64,000 nucleotides of DNA from the NCBI RefSeq assembly GCF_016545825.1, contig NC_052620.1, positions 15,376,001-15,440,000 of the forward strand, in the 5' to 3' direction. Under the pieces are notes generated by a model. That model had not been told where the DNA came from. It saw only the letters and a list, made by a program, of their open reading frames with translations, and made no database searches. Each line of letters starts with the position of its first letter. Within the stretch, counting starts at the first letter, position 1. This DNA comes from Eucalyptus grandis (taxonomy: Eukaryota; Streptophyta; Magnoliopsida; Myrtales; Myrtaceae). Both the position numbers and the translations under genes were made by a program. Of this stretch, positions 45,224-58,775 are shown one piece after another.

Positions 45224-47660
45224 TTCAACAAAATTCAATAGTTGAAGTTTTGGAGGGCTGCACTTCTTTTATATCCTAAAACCAAGAATTAACCCGTTCC
45301 CAAAGCATATAACAAACCTATCCTAAAACTAATCATCCCAAACTATTACAGTCATAATGGCTAAAAACACTCTTACACCACTTGACATAGAACGAAAAGT
45401 GAGATGGATTTCAATTAATTTTACAAAAAGAAATAAAATCCTAAGGAATAGAAAAATCCGATGCATCAAAGAATTTAAATAAACTCAAATTTTATTTGAT
45501 TCGAATGTTTCTATTACTATTGAAGACAACGTATCTATTTTACAGGGAGCCAAACTCAAAGACTAAGTAAAAAATTTGAAAAGAAGATCAAATGATGTCT
45601 CTCTCTCAAGATATTCTACGATTTCGACGATTAAAGATAACGACCCTAAGTAGTAATCCTAAACATACCTAACATAGAAAAACAACAAAAAGAAATACGA
45701 CACCGAAGTCAAAGGAAATCTTTTCGATTTCACATGATCAAACTCCTCTGTTTCCTGCAAGCGAGAGAGAGAGAGAGATGTCTCTTTCTAGAGCAGTTGG
45801 GGAGCTACTTGGCACCTAGGGCAATGCCTCCCCCTAGGACATTAAAGCCACAGGGTACTCATTGACAGCACTGAGAAAGCTCCCCCCCATAAAAGTGAGC
45901 GCAATCGAAGGGAAATGAGATCCCCCATCCTCTCCCCACCCCTCTCCTGAAAGCAGCCAAAAGTTGCTTCGAAATCAAAAAGAAAGATGATCCCTTTCCA
46001 TCGCCTTTCACGTAGATTTAGGCTTCCCAAAAGCCTCTAATCCACCTTCCTTTTCATTTTCTTTATTCACCCCTCACCCCTTTTCAAGGGAAATTAAAAA
46101 AAAAAAATTAGAACCTTATCCTTCACAAAACGTTGGTGGAAAAAGGAGAGGCAAATTTGCTAATGGGAAGCATCTTGGGTTTTAATTATCATTGCATGGT
46201 CCCTCCCTCTAATCATGTGATCAGCCCCCAATTTTCTTCGAATATCCATCAATATTGACTACTACCGAACCGCCTAAACCTAATTCCAATGGGCAAAATA
46301 AATCGAGCACTCCACCGTTTTATCCTGAGGCTTGAGCGGGTTAGATCTTTTTTCTACCTATCCACAGATGGCGCCACTCTACAGAAAAGATCTCCAGTCA
46401 ATTCATCGTGATCGAAAGGACCGCAAAGGGCCGTTGCGAAACATTGATTGCTCTCCTTGGAAAAGGAGAACTTAGTCCAGGTGGGTACCATGAAATGAAT
46501 CTTTTCTTATGTGCCCCAATACCACCAGCCCGTTACTATCAATACTCATCCTTGGATGGAGTCTCTCTCTCTCTCTCTAAATGTCTTAATCCTATGGAAA
46601 AGGAGAATGGGAATTAAGAAAACACAAAGGCCGTTTCGAAATGTTTTTCTAGGGACCGAACCGAGTGGTGGTCACCCATCACACCTCCCCCCACTCCTTT
46701 TATTTCTAGTACCTCTCTCTCTCTCTCTCTCTCTCGCTAACTGGACGATGTTGATGCGTCCTGTTCGGCGCGGCCCCGCGTCTCGCCCTCTCTGTGCTCC
46801 TAATGCGCGGCACATGAAAGATGGAAAGAGAGCACGAGAGAGAAGATGCAAACGAATCAATCACGACATACATTGAACCCAATACCACGAGCAACGAACA
46901 AAAGAACAAATCTTTGTTTACGATCATGATTAGCGCCGATTAGAGGGCGTGGACGAAAAAGACGAAGAAAAGTTTTATCCCCATCACCATCCCCCGCATT
47001 CTCGAACGACAAAAAAAAATTCATGAGGAGGAGCATCGATGAGTACATGTCTAAAGAACATCGCATTCGATCACGTTGCGCGCCTAACCGACGGATTTGA
47101 CGCAATAGGACAAACCGGAGGAGGACGATGTGGGGAGGAAGGAGAAGAAGACAAAATGCTCAGTCAGTCAGTACCCCCCCATTTTGGATCTCTCTCTGAT
47201 GTTTCTGCTTCTCTTATCCTCCCCACCACCACCACCATCCCCACGACGATAATAATTGAAAAACAAACAGTGAGGAGGCGATAATGGAGACAAACCAGAG
47301 AGAATGGCGGAGCCATCCCATCTCCGCCGTGTGGGGGCCGCTCCGCCCCTCCCTCCGGCCCCGCCTCCTGCAGAAAAGGGCCTCCGCGTCGGGTACTGCT
47401 CGTCCTCACTCTCATGGGCTCAGGCCCACTCTCTCCTTCCCTCCCTGTGCTGCCATTTCAATCATTTGAAGCATCGCCTTCTTTGAAAAAAATTATTGCA
47501 GAAGAACCTCCTTACAATATACAATGTTCCTTCGAATTGCTTACTATATTCTTACTCGCTAAATACTGCCTTGCAAGGTGAGATATTTATATATATTTAT
47601 ATTTCCTCGGGGAAGAAAAAAGACAAGTGAAAATGGGAAAAAGAAAGGAAAAAGTGGGGG
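45224..47660. other. Intergenic between 45.2 and 47.7 kb
   Basis: No gene recognised. Short CT microsatellites at 46562-46578 and 46711-46735. GC rises from 46740 toward the WAV3-type gene. The segment next to 47661 should hold its 3' UTR. Confidence 0.45.
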
Positions 47661-50030
47661 CTAAAATCTGGCGTTTTCGAAGCCGTGCAAGTCGCTAACC
47701 CGGTTCATCGACTTCCTCATGATGGCCACCTTGGCCAGCCTCTCCGCCGCCCTCCACGCCGACGTCGGCGTCAGCGGCTCCGGCTTCTCGTCCGCCCCAC
47801 CACGGGCGGCGGCGGCGGCGGGCTCTCGCCTCTCGTCGGCTGCTGCTCTGGCCCTCTGGGACTGCTGCCTGAGCCGCTGGAGCTCCGCCAGCTCGGCCTC
47901 CAGGCAGCGTAGGAACTCGTCGGCGGATGTTAGGCAGGACTGCACCAGCAGCGCCCGGGCGGACGAGAGTAGGTGGTAGGCCCCCGACGCATCGCCGCGG
48001 TCGGCCAGCCGGCGGGACTCGGCGATAGCCCGCGCGGTGACGTGGAGGTTCTTGAGGCGTTGGATGCCGTGCGGGGACGACGATCGGACGGCGTGAGGGC
48101 GGGGGACGGGGATCGGCTGCTCCCGCGAGTACACGAGCTCGCGCGTGAGCGGGTCCCGGTACGACGAGCCCACCGACATCACGTGGTGGGACCCGCTGAG
48201 CCTCAGCTCCACGAGCAGTTCCCTCTCCTCCTCGGCGAAGAGGTCGCCGACCCGGATCAGGCCCGACCCGAGCGACGTGGGCCGGCCCATCAGGGAGTAG
48301 ACCGCCGTTATCTCGACCCGGTCGGACCCGGAGATGAACCCGAGCTGGAGCTTCAAGTCCTGCACGACGACGCACGTCAGTCCGCTCAGGCACCGGGCGA
48401 AGGACTCGTCCTGCGCCGCCGCGTGGCCCGACGCGCCGCCGCAGGGGTCGCAGAAGCCGACGGCGTGCACGGGGATGTCGCCGAAGCGCGTGGACGACAC
48501 GATGGAGGAGTTCCGCCTCTGCTTCGCGGCGTTGGCGTGCACGCGCTGGTCTTGGCCGTCGGATAGGAGCACGATCGTCGCGGCGGGGTTCCGCTCGCGC
48601 CGGTCCTCGAGGACCTTCGCCGCCTTCCTCAGCGCGTCGTTCACGAGCCCGGCCTGGCCGGTGCAGCCGATCGCGTCGACGATCCGCCGCGCGGACCGGC
48701 GGCCGGTCATCGTCATCCTCTTCAACGGCAGGAGCCGCTTGGAGGTGGTGGAGAAGGCGACGATGGACAGGCGGTCGGTCTCGCCGAGCGAGGAGATCAC
48801 CAGCCGCATCGCGCGCTTCATCATGAGGAGCTTCTCGCCGCTCATGCTCGCGCTCACATCCAGGACCGTCACCAGATCGATCGGAGCTCTGGCGGACGCC
48901 GCCCTCGTCGCCGCCGGCGGCGCTTTCACCTTCAGAACCACCGCGCACGTCCCGTAGCTCTTGTTCGCGGAAATGACCGCCGCTTCAGGCAGCAAGCTCA
49001 CCTCCACGTTCCTCCCGTTGTTCTCCTCGTCCGACAATCTCATTCTGCTCAACGGCGACGCCGATGAGCCGACGCAGAAACCTTGGAACTCCACATCCTC
49101 CTCCCGTTGCTGATCATCCTCGTTGCTCTCGTCCGATTCGGGAATCGGATTGAATCGGGAGACGGAGCTCGGAGACAGCAGCGACTCGTCGTCGTCGTAG
49201 GCTCGCAGCGGCTTGGGCTTGGCACTCGCGATCTTCGACCCGGCGTCGTCGTCCCCGCCGATCTTGTGCGCGTCGAGCAAGGGAATCTCCTTCCAGCAGG
49301 CGCTGCAGACCGGGCAGGCGAGGACCCGGTGCTTCTTGACGTGAGCCGCGACGCAAGGGAAGTGGAAGGTGTGAGCACACTCCGCCGTGAAAATGGCGGT
49401 CCCTTGCCCTGTTTTCACGCTCTGCAAGCAGATTCCGCATCTCGTCTGGCAAGGACAGCGACGAGCGTCACGAAAAAATGCGACGAAACCGGAAAAAGGG
49501 GAAAAAAAAGCAAGAAATCAATTCGCAGGTTCGCTTACTCTGGATAGACGGAGGCTCGCCTTGAGGAGAGAGAAGCCGGACGGCGATCTCGGGGACGAAG
49601 GATTGGACAGGTTATTGAACAGGCTCTGGTGGCGCTCGCCGCCTCCGCCGCCGCTCCTCTTCGGCGCCGCCGTCTTGCACTGGAGCCTCGGGCTGCTCGC
49701 CGCGGACGAGGCCGGCGTGGCCACCGCGGCGGTGCGGCAGCGGAGGTTGGGGCTCGGCGCCGGCGCCGGCTCCGGCCGCTGCCGCTGCCGCGACTGCGAC
49801 CGCGGGGTGGAGGGATTGGAGAAGAACCCGAATTTGGAGGAGATCCTGGGGCTATTCCCGGTGCTGCTGCCGTCGCCGCCATTGTTGCTGCTGAGCCGGG
49901 GGAGCTTGCAGGAGAACGTCCTGGCGCCGGAGCCAGCCCCGGCTCCGGCTCCAGCTCCGGCGGCGGCGGCGGCGGCGTCGTCGTCTTTGGGGATGGAGGT
50001 GCAGAACGCTCGTCTCCAGCCGAGGACCAT
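47661..50030 (-). CDS. WAV3-type E3 ubiquitin ligase (RING + vWA)
   Basis: E3 ligase of the WAVY GROWTH 3 / WAVH / EDA40 family; in Arabidopsis WAV3 members act in root gravitropism. Exons 50030-49539 and 49445-47661 (AGA|GTAAGC donor, TTGCCAG acceptor, 93-bp intron, phase 0) give 758 aa; WAV3 is of similar size. The start MVLGWRRAFCTSIP fits the family. The N-terminus is Ser/Pro/Ala-rich. A RING-H2 finger has C167, C170, C187, H189, H192, C195, C208, C211 on TRCGICLQSVKTGQG. A vWA domain follows from about residue 353 with the MIDAS motif DVSAS at 360-364 and LLSDGQDQ. It ends MRKSMNRVSDLHGFENARF, a conserved terminus. No defects. Very GC-rich, so long false frames appear on all other frames. 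Which paralogue (WAV3, WAVH1/2, EDA40) is not resolved. Confidence 0.93.
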
Positions 50031-50330
50031 CGTTTTCGCGTCGCTGTGTCTGTCGTGGCGGGTGGTCGGCTTCGTTTTTCTCTTGGATTCAAGAGGGTCT
50101 GAACATGGGGAGATGGCGAGGAGGAAGGAAGGGAGGAAGGAAGGGAGGAAGAAGAAGATCGCTGCAGAAAATTGAGAAAGGTCTCTTGCTTTCGCTCTCG
50201 CCTTGCCAAATATATTTGAAAACCCCACACTCTGTTTCTCTCTCTATCTCTAGCTCTGAGCTTTTTCTCCGGTGGTTTAAGGTGCGGGAAGATTACGATA
50301 TAAAAGCTCCATAGGAGGAAAATAATCCGA
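50031..50330 (-). promoter_or_regulatory. 5' UTR and promoter of the WAV3-type gene
   Basis: A TTCCTTCC-rich leader on the coding strand (50105-50160), then CAAATATATTTGG (about 50207-50219), a palindromic TATA-like box, and a GA-rich stretch at 50225-50260. Spacing suits transcription starting near 50180. Confidence 0.4.
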
Positions 50331-53300
50331 ACGCATTTATTTATTTATTTACTTTTATTTATTTGCTTGATTGTTTATTTTTAATTTATTTAAATGCGAA
50401 AGGGAGGATTGGAAGATGTTTTTTAGTAGTGGGGTTTTCGGTATTGGGATTTTAAACATGGTGACTGGGAACTGGCAAGTGGCGGTTTTTTTTGCTTTTT
50501 TCCCCAATTTTTATTTCGGTTTTTCTTTTTCTTTTTTTCTTTTTTTTTTGGTTTTAGGCCTGCCACCCCAGGCTGCCGTGACGGTCAACGGGTCGGTTCT
50601 GCTTTGGAAAACTCGAGCCTGCCTTCTCTCGCGGCGCGGTCGACCGTTGACCGATCTGAAAGGGTGACTCTTCACATGGGAGTCGTATTGACCGTCGCTT
50701 GAATTTTGGGTTTTTTTGGAACTTTTCGATTGTATGTGCATCAATGGAAAAGATCTTTTCGGCTATGTCGGTGAAAATGCCTTTTTTTTTTTTTTTTTTA
50801 CATTTCAGCAAGAAAAAGATACCATTACTCTATATAATAATAGTGATGGAAACACTGTTACAGACGGTAAAAGAAAAAAAGTATCAATTGTTTCTATAGT
50901 CGTACTTGGATTGCATTCGGGAGAGCACTTGAGAAAATTCTTTAGGGAAGTGCAAATGATTTTCATGTTAGAAGTTTTTTTTTTTTTTGAAATGTAAATA
51001 GCGTTTGATGAATTTGCAATTGAAAAGTGCATTGAGAAACAATTTTAATTTAAATGGTATGCGGAGAAAAAATTAAAATTGTAAAAGGCTTTAGTTATAT
51101 TTAGACAAAAATAAGTTGAAGCTTAGTCACTAGGGTCAATTAGGCAATGGGCTAAGAGACTTTGAAATCATCACAACTTATTTATTTTATTTTTTATTAT
51201 AAATCTCAACTCACTCTTGAACTTTTATTCTATCTCTTTATAAAACGTAAAAGCCGAATTCCATACATGGAACTCGGATCTTGACTTTGGCTTGATGACT
51301 TTTAGTGGTCCAAAGTCCATTCAAAATGGTGCACCAAGCCGGCATTATTGACCAATTCCGGAGGGGAGTGAACTATGGCCGCCGCCCCTTTACCCGCCAC
51401 GTTTTCGATATAATTCTAATCCATATTCATTGTATTTCTTGATGTTTTCGCGGAAGACCGGCTGCTAAGATTATGAATATCCCGAATCCGGTGGATCGGC
51501 CTCGATAAGGTACACCTTTATCCGGACACAAAATTGGGGGGATGATAAGGCCTTAAATGGGGAGCGGTGGCAGCGGAGACGAACACCCTATCGCGTGCAG
51601 AATGTTTCCAATGCCTATCATGTTTGGTATGGCATGCACTCCTCCTTCATAATGTTATCTCTCTCTCTCTCTGTGACATGGAATTTTGGGAACGCCTTAA
51701 ATGCGGTGCGTTGAAGGGAACTGCCTTGTCGACGGCTAAACACAGTAAAATAAAGAAAAATAAAAATGAAAGTATTTCTCTAGAAAAAAAGGGTTGATAT
51801 TACAAAGCCTCAAAACAGCCAATAAACCCATGTCGCAACTAATTTTTGTGTCATAAAAATTCCAAACCGATTATGCCAATGTTGCATTTACCCCTGAAAC
51901 AATTTTTGAGTTGGGAAAGATTATGAAATTTAGCAGATTTCTGAAATTCTACAAAGCTTTCAATGCAAAATCAATCAAGTTTTAGCAAATTTTCCTTATC
52001 AAAGATTCTAAAGAACTTATATATTTTTCTGTAATGGGAAAATTAATTTTGGATAAATACAGTATCCATGTATCCGTTCCCATTTCTGCCATGTGAAAAA
52101 TTAGTTTCCGGTACAAATGTAACATAAAATCTATCGGTTTGAGATTTTTTTGAAACAAAAATTAGTTTGAACTAATTGTAATATTAAGTGTACCTGCTAG
52201 AAATTTAAAAAAAGAAAATGAGGAAAGGAATGCGGTCTCTCTCTCACTCCATGTGAAGAAGTGTTTTCGGTCGATCGGTAGTAGGGCAGGGGGCCTGGGA
52301 CCCACAGGCTCGTTGGGTAGCGAATTTAATGAAGTGGGGGGTCGTGGGGGATCTTCGAGGATTGGCTCCTTGCGACGCTGGAGGGTAGGGCCGACCTCTT
52401 TGGAGTGGACGTCGACGGATTGAAGGGACATCCTCCCGTTTTTAGCGAGTCTTGTGTGGAAATAGATGTGTAAATGTGCGGAGTTGAGGAAGATTGTATG
52501 GCGGAGAATGACGGCCGCCGTGACTGGTTTCTTTTGGGTTGCATCGGATCCCCCTACCGAAAAGAGCAAGGCTCCAGGCCATTTTCCTGCTCGAGCTAGG
52601 ATTTTACTTTGCAAGCTCGAGCATCTTCGAATTACCTGGGTTCCGAAATCCGTAGCGACGTGGCCCCGACATTGACTCCGTTCGAATTCGGGTCAGAGCT
52701 CCGGTCGCATGATTCCGGCGAGAGAAAGGTAGGACGGTTGAACTGTGGCGGCGGGGATTGGCTACTAGCGCCGCGAGAGTGACGAGAGAGAATGAAAGCG
52801 AGTTAGCATGAGTAACAGACCCTTTATGTTGACACATGAGAGAAGTCATTGTACTTAGAACAAATGCATTTGTCCACATAAGAGAGGCGTGCTTTAAGGT
52901 TTGGATAGAGGATCCCTTGTGCTATATGTGCAAGGTCTGAGAACAACCATTGAATGGTCCAATAGTTCCTTACTCCATAACGAGACTGGCGATAGTCGAC
53001 AATTTGTACTTTTGGCGTTATTAGTGGAATGCGACCTGTATAAGCCGATGGAGACAAAAGAGATGAGCTAGGACACTCGAGTCGGACCACTATAATTCTC
53101 GTTTTCACATTCTCTTTCCCTGGACCCTTTAGTCTTCGTCATTTACATTACAAGTTTACTTTACTAGTGGAAGCGGAATTTGTACAGGGATTGGTTCTTC
53201 ATAATTAGTTTCTATCCTCTTGGAACAACCTATTCAGCCTCTTTTATTTGCTTCTTTGGGCCTAACAATACAAAGAATGATATTAAACGCAAAATATAAC

Positions 53301-53700
53301 CACTCCAATTAACCTTCAAAAGAAGAGTTTTTTTTTCTTATTATTGCATAACAACTCCGCACGGTATTACCTTTTAGAACAAATCATCACCTAGCTCACT
53401 TTGACGTGATGAAATTTCATTTTGAAGGACGGAAAATAAAAAAATAATAAGTTCGATATAATCTTAATGCCCTGTGCATCCCGTGGCCTGATTTTCTAGC
53501 ATAATCCAAGACAAAGGACACGCACGAAGGGAAACAGAAACCAAAACGCAACCACCAAATCGAAACGATACCAAAAAGAAAAAAGGGAAATAAGCACGAC
53601 CAAAGTCCACTCTTTTCGAGTTGTTAATTGTCATTCCCACACCTACTCTCCTCGAGCCAAACCTTAATTACAGAAGATGTCGTGGCTCTAATCTCACTTG
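50331..53700. other. Intergenic, 50.3-53.7 kb
   Basis: Mostly AT-rich with long T runs. 52230-52760 is richer in GC and on the minus strand carries a 150-codon frame (52614-52162) and a possible splice donor CCCAG|GTAATT near 52639, but no domain is recognised. Confidence 0.35.
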
Positions 53701-54039
53701 AGTCATTAAAAGATTCTTGACCTTTGACTTCTGATTGGAACACTTGTATTGTCCTCCGCGAACTGCCAAATAGAAATTATCATCTACATCCATGCCTAGT
53801 GTTGACACTCCTATAGGCAACTTATAAGCTGCAAGTGTCGCCCTCATTAGATCTGGCGAGGGCCTGCCAGGTGATAATGAAAAGAAAGAACATAAAAGAA
53901 GAGGTTGAAGAAAAATAATAAAAAATATTTCTAATATATATAAATAATAAAAATTTGTCCCTGTTAGCATTAGTCATGTCATAGAAAACAGCCGTCGTCT
54001 ATATCAGGGATTTCTAGTTAAAATTCATTGGATGGATTA

Positions 54040-54215
54040 TCTCGGTAAATCGTCAAAAAGTTTATGAGTCAATTAATACAATCATCAAAATTGGTCAGAT
54101 GCATTATATTAGCAGATCATCAAAAGATTTAGAAGTTAATTAATAAAGATTTAAGACTGAATTGACATGAGTGTAATAAATTTAAAACCTTTTATAATAT
54201 TTTTACCCTAAAATC
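54040..54215. mobile_element. Half copy of a GTCCTAAAC-type MITE
   Basis: Carries TTAAGACTGAATTGACATGA and TTTAAAACCTTTTATAAT, the right-end wording of the Mutator-type MITEs. A GGCGAGGGCCTGCC scrap of the GC core lies at 53850-53865. The left arm was not found. Confidence 0.4.
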
Positions 54216-54810
54216 CCTATCGGCATATTCTTAGAAACCCTAACTTCACGGGCGAAAATGACCATTCATCTATCTTTCAACATCGAACATGGTCGCAATT
54301 TGCAACTGGCGTTCCATTTTCCTTTTTCTTTTTTCGTCCTCTTTTATAGATCCTCATGATGCCAATTCGACGATACAATGTACCACACCTATCTCGAAAC
54401 TCAATAGGTCGGGCAATTATTGCCCCCCACACGTAGTGGGCCAATGAAAAGGGTCGCATAATGGCATTCGGCTGTAGTTACTCACTTGACACATGAAAAT
54501 CAATGCCAAATCCTTTCTTTTATCGACATGATTGTGCCGTCTTCATTAATTCATCTAAGTGGGCCACGTGGTATAGTTAATATGAAATCGAGTAATAGAA
54601 AAATTTATCACTACGAGGTACATCTTTTTAGACAAAATTACCTCATCACTTTTAAACTTATTATACGAATATCATTTTAGTTATAAATTTACTAATTTAG
54701 TTCTAAATTTTTGTGTGAAATCCAATGTACAAATCAATTATAAATCTACATATGTCATTTTAATTATAAATTTAGTAATTCAATTATAAAATTTTATGTA
54801 AAATCCAATG

Positions 54811-55132
54811 TAATCCTTTCAATTAATTCTCACCGGAAATCGATAGCGTGACTATCCGGTTATCACCGGTCATTACCCAATTTTCTAGGGTTTTCGATTA
54901 CAAATGTATTGAGTGTCTTTTATTCCATCTTTCTAGTGGGAATTTGAGGAAATGGATTTCTTGCTTCATGCGAAGTTTAATATAGTCCTCTCAATCAATT
55001 TTTACTAGAAATCAATGACGTAACTATCTAATTATCATCGGTCATTATATAATTTTCTAGGATTTTGATTATGCATGTATTGAGTGTTTTTTGTCCCATC
55101 TTCTAGTGGGAATTTGAGGAAATTGATTTTTG
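54811..55132. repeat. Tandem duplication, about 171-bp period
   Basis: Units at 54811 and 54982 share CACCGGAAATCGATAGCGTG / TACTAGAAATCAATGACGTA, ATTTTCTAGG, and CTAGTGGGAATTTGAGGAAA. Before them, 54665-54805 holds a shorter repeat of ATAAATTTA / AAATCCAATGTA phrases. Confidence 0.7.
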
Positions 55133-56515
55133 CATAGAAGTTCAATTAGATGATTAGGTTACCCAATTTGGGGACATAATAATGATTAACAAAGAAACCG
55201 CAAAAAGAAGTTATATTTTCAATAATTATTTTCCGGGGCGAGTGTTATTGCCCCACAAACGGGTTCATTATTTGACGAAGTGCGCTTTTAACAAAAGGTA
55301 GTGCTTAACAACTCAGAATTACAAACCAAAAAGAGAAAAGTTTTTAGGAGACTATTTTTAATATATGAAACGATCTAACATTCATGCATATGTGCTTCAA
55401 CTAAACCTATCAAACGAGTAGATTGTTAATAAATAAATAAAAAAAGGAACGAGCAGGTTGGATCAAATTTGGAAGGGTCTAAAAATAATTTAAACCAAAT
55501 TGACCTCTATTAACCATTTTTATGTGATACGAATTTGGCGAGACATGTCCGACATGACCCGATCCAAATCCAATTCAAATCCAACCAAACCCTCACTTTG
55601 ATTCTTGGCATTATTTCCTGTCAAGGGAATAACGTAATGAACGTGTGCATTTTGGAATGAACTAATTAGGAATCTGTCTATTTTTGTCGTGCAATTTCTC
55701 ATGAGTGCATGCTTCATGAAGTCAATTTAAAGCAATTGTTCGAAAGACGAAACAAACCTCATTTGTTCTCAATGTTTGTGTAAGAATTTTAAAAGAGTGG
55801 TAGAGATGATAATACCATGAGGCCCCAAGAACAAAAACAAGTAAATCCACCAAATTTTCTTCATTTTATTAAATCTTATTTCCAGCGACGGCATTAGGAA
55901 TTCATGATATCAATCGACCCTTGATTAAGAGAGTTCAAACCCTTTGAATATGACCAATGGGAGACCTAGAATTTTAGGTGAGGTACGATATCGAAACCTT
56001 TAAGTGAATTTTTTTAGTGTAGCGCTTTTTGGAATCTCTTCACCTAATATGATCTTGTACTTTTATAGCTGAACTGGCTCAAACCAATTTGTTTTTCTTT
56101 CTCCGCTTCTCGATTCAATAGCAAGTTAGATATATTTTCAAGTTATTCATCTTCATTTAAGAAAAAGAACAATTAATTGTGGAGATCACATATAATTAAT
56201 TAGGGATGCAAGAATAATAATTTATTGGGTTTGAGAGTTAACAGAGATAACGGACATACTCATTACGCTAACATATTGTAGAATAATACGCCATCATGCA
56301 ATAATTTACATTATTGTTATGTGCATAATGAATCTATGTCATCAGCGTGTATGTCTATGGGCATGTGCAATTATTTTTCTTTTCTTTATTTTTTAGAAAA
56401 GAGAAGTATTGTAATTAAAAATACAACTTATAAAAAGAATCCGATCGATACTATTGTAAATTGCTATAATTGTACGATGTATAATGTACATGCATTGTGG
56501 CTTATATGTTTGGTA
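55133..56515. other. Intergenic, nothing recognised
   Basis: AT-rich. Only short frames, no domain, no clear repeat. Confidence 0.4.
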
Positions 56516-56520
56516 ATATA

Positions 56521-56554
<34 letters not shown>
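56516..56554. repeat. (TA)n microsatellite
   Basis: TA run of about 35 bp, followed by TTTA repeats to 56566. Confidence 0.93.
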
Positions 56555-56555
<1 letters not shown>

Positions 56556-56829
56556 TTATTTATTTAAAATGCATTATACGACATATAGGAATATAGTTAT
56601 TGTAGCCAAGCATCCTTTTGGGTACAGCACAATTTGTTTATGATTAAAAAAAAAAAAAAAGAGATTTTCTTTGAATTAAAAAAAAAAAAAAAAAAAACTT
56701 TGTTGGGGGGTGGGGGTCTTAAAAGACATTTTAAAAGTTTGAAATGTGGATCAATGTACATGAGTTATTTCTAAGCAATGCACGTGAATGAGACTATCTA
56801 CATGTTCAATGGGGTGTTAATTTTACTCC

Positions 56830-57060
56830 ATTTGTTTAGCAAAAAAAAATAATAATAATAAATGAATGATTTGAAAAATATTTTCCTAAAAAGATTACTT
56901 GTATCATTTGAACTAATTAACTAATGAAAAATATTAATAGTATTAATAATAATTTATGTCTAAATAGTTACCTAAATGAAAAATATATTTTATATTCATT
57001 CATTTTTGTAAGTAATAGAGATGATCATTTTTAGAAAAATGTTTTCTAAGGATTTACGTA
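56830..57060. mobile_element. Foldback MITE of the GATTTGAAAAATATTTTTC family
   Basis: The left arm TGATTTGAAAAATATTTTCC and AAAAGATTACTTG faces the right arm GTAATAGAGATGATCATTTT then AGAAAAATGTTTTCTAAGG. Better preserved copy at 60925. Confidence 0.55.
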
Positions 57061-57939
57061 GATGATAAATTATGGTCATTATCTATCTATCCACGAACAA
57101 TTAAAGGCTAGGCAAATACCATGTTTATGATGAAATCTCTTAGGAACCCATCATTCCAGCAACGAATTAGGTAAATCCCAACCATGTTCAAACACTTCTC
57201 TCTCCGACAAAAGAACAAGATGCGGCCCCTCAGTAATTCAATCGAGTTTCTTCCTCATGATTTTCAATCTTTATGTAGACAGAAGACAAAAAAAAAAAAA
57301 AAAAATGGATCTTCGAAGATTTTTGGTCATTAATATTTTTCCTTTTATAAGGCAAAAGAAAATCTTGACTAGTAGAAATTAAATTTTGCCCTTTTATCTG
57401 TGGTCGTGTTTACAGTGTCATTTTTCGTTCACATCTTGACTCATTTCTTGGCTTACTTCTATATAACTAGATCTCAATTATCTTCCTACGACCAACCAAT
57501 TACATAGCTTCGGCTCGCCTCATTACCAAATATTACATGACTACCACAATGAGGTAACACTTACTCTCAAGTGGTCCATGGGCCTCCTGGTCACAAATTC
57601 ATATCCCCTAATCACTTTTCAATCTCAATAAACCTTGATTTGTTTGTGGCGTACATTTCAATAGTGCCATGGCTAGCATAATCGCAACTTTTCTCTCACT
57701 AGTACCATGGCTAGGTGAAGGTGACTGGCTCACTCAAACTGAGTGGTAGCATCATACAGTAACATCCAGAGAGATCGTCGACACCGATTGCCCCTCCTTC
57801 CTATTGTTTTACTCATAAAAAAAAAATGAATATACATAGCAAAGAGTCATCCTTACAGACTAGAGCCTCCCATTAAATATTGCGTTGGACATCAGTATGG
57901 CTACTTTTTAAAAATAGTTCATTTACCTTTTTTTTGTAA

Positions 57940-58775
57940 AGATACAATGGTTAATACCATGAAAAATCTAAACTAGTACACATGTAATTAATGTATCTTT
58001 CGTTAGTTTCCATTAAATTATATTAGTATCACGAAAAATCACAAATTAATATTAAGGGTAAGTGGTTCCAAGTTTCATATAGGTTTCACCTGAAACCTGA
58101 AACCAACTCGTTGTAACAAGTCTTCAATTTCTAGATACTGGAACCTTACCTCGGAACTTAGAACCAACTTGTTAAAATAGGTTCCTTATTTTCTAGATCT
58201 CGGAACCTATCTTGTTATAAGTCTTAAGGTCAATTCTAGAATCAATCCTAGTTCTACATTTATTATTTATTGAACGATTGTAGTGAATTATCACATTTAA
58301 TAACTATTATTTGTTGCTACAATTCATTGATTATAATTTATATTTAGATGCACGAAAATATGAATCATTGACAAAATAAAAGTCTTAATCATAAAATAGA
58401 AGCTCGGACCGGTGATTTCAAATTAGAGACTCATTATCAAACATCATGGAGTCTAGTCTAGTTTCTAAATTCCACAAATCTAGAATTTGGAACTTATTCG
58501 TCGAAACAAATTCTCCAATTTTTTGAACGAGAAACTTACCTTGCATACATTGGAATTTGAAACTGGACTGGTTCCATCGGTTCGGTTTTCAAGTTCTAAG
58601 TTCTACCATGCAACTATGCCTGACCCTAAATGGTATAAATGTGAAAAATATATGGTAAAACCCTAAACTATCATTTATCATCTAATTTAATAATATGACA
58701 ATAAAATTTAATGAAAATTAACGAAAGATAAATTTCTTACGTACATTTGAGTTTAGAGTTTTTTTGTAGTAAAAA
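57940..58775. mobile_element. TIR element interrupted by a second element
   Basis: Left (57945-58050): TACCATGAAAAATCTAAACT, TATCTTTCGTTAGTTTCCAT, TAAATTATATTAGTATC. The reverse complement of the right end reads TACTACAAAAAAACTCTAAA, TATCTTTCGTTAATTTTCAT, TAAATTTTATTGTCAT. Arms about 100 bp. The middle is occupied by 58055-58620. Confidence 0.6.
58055..58620. mobile_element. Inner element with GGTTCC/GGAACC phrases
   Basis: Rich in CTGAAACC, GGAACCTTACC, TAGAACCAACTTG and GGTTCCATCGG. The edges AAGGGTAAG and GACCCTAAA form a short inverted AGGGT, as in hAT elements. Target duplication not clear. Confidence 0.4.

Noticed and set aside
47695..48957. Long Arg/Pro-rich open frames overlapping the WAV3-type gene on both strands (for example 417 codons)
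   Set aside because: They are shadows of a GC-rich coding exon. The frame with RING, vWA and the conserved C-terminus is the real one.
49387..50175. Plus-strand frame of 262 codons opposite WAV3 exon 1
   Set aside because: Low-complexity Ala/Pro/Gly composition and antisense to a recognised exon.
50775..50800. Long T-runs near 50775 and 50975 as LINE footprints
   Set aside because: Flanking bases are not duplicated.
52162..52614. 150-codon minus-strand frame
   Set aside because: No family wording recognised. Kept only as a note in the intergenic entry.
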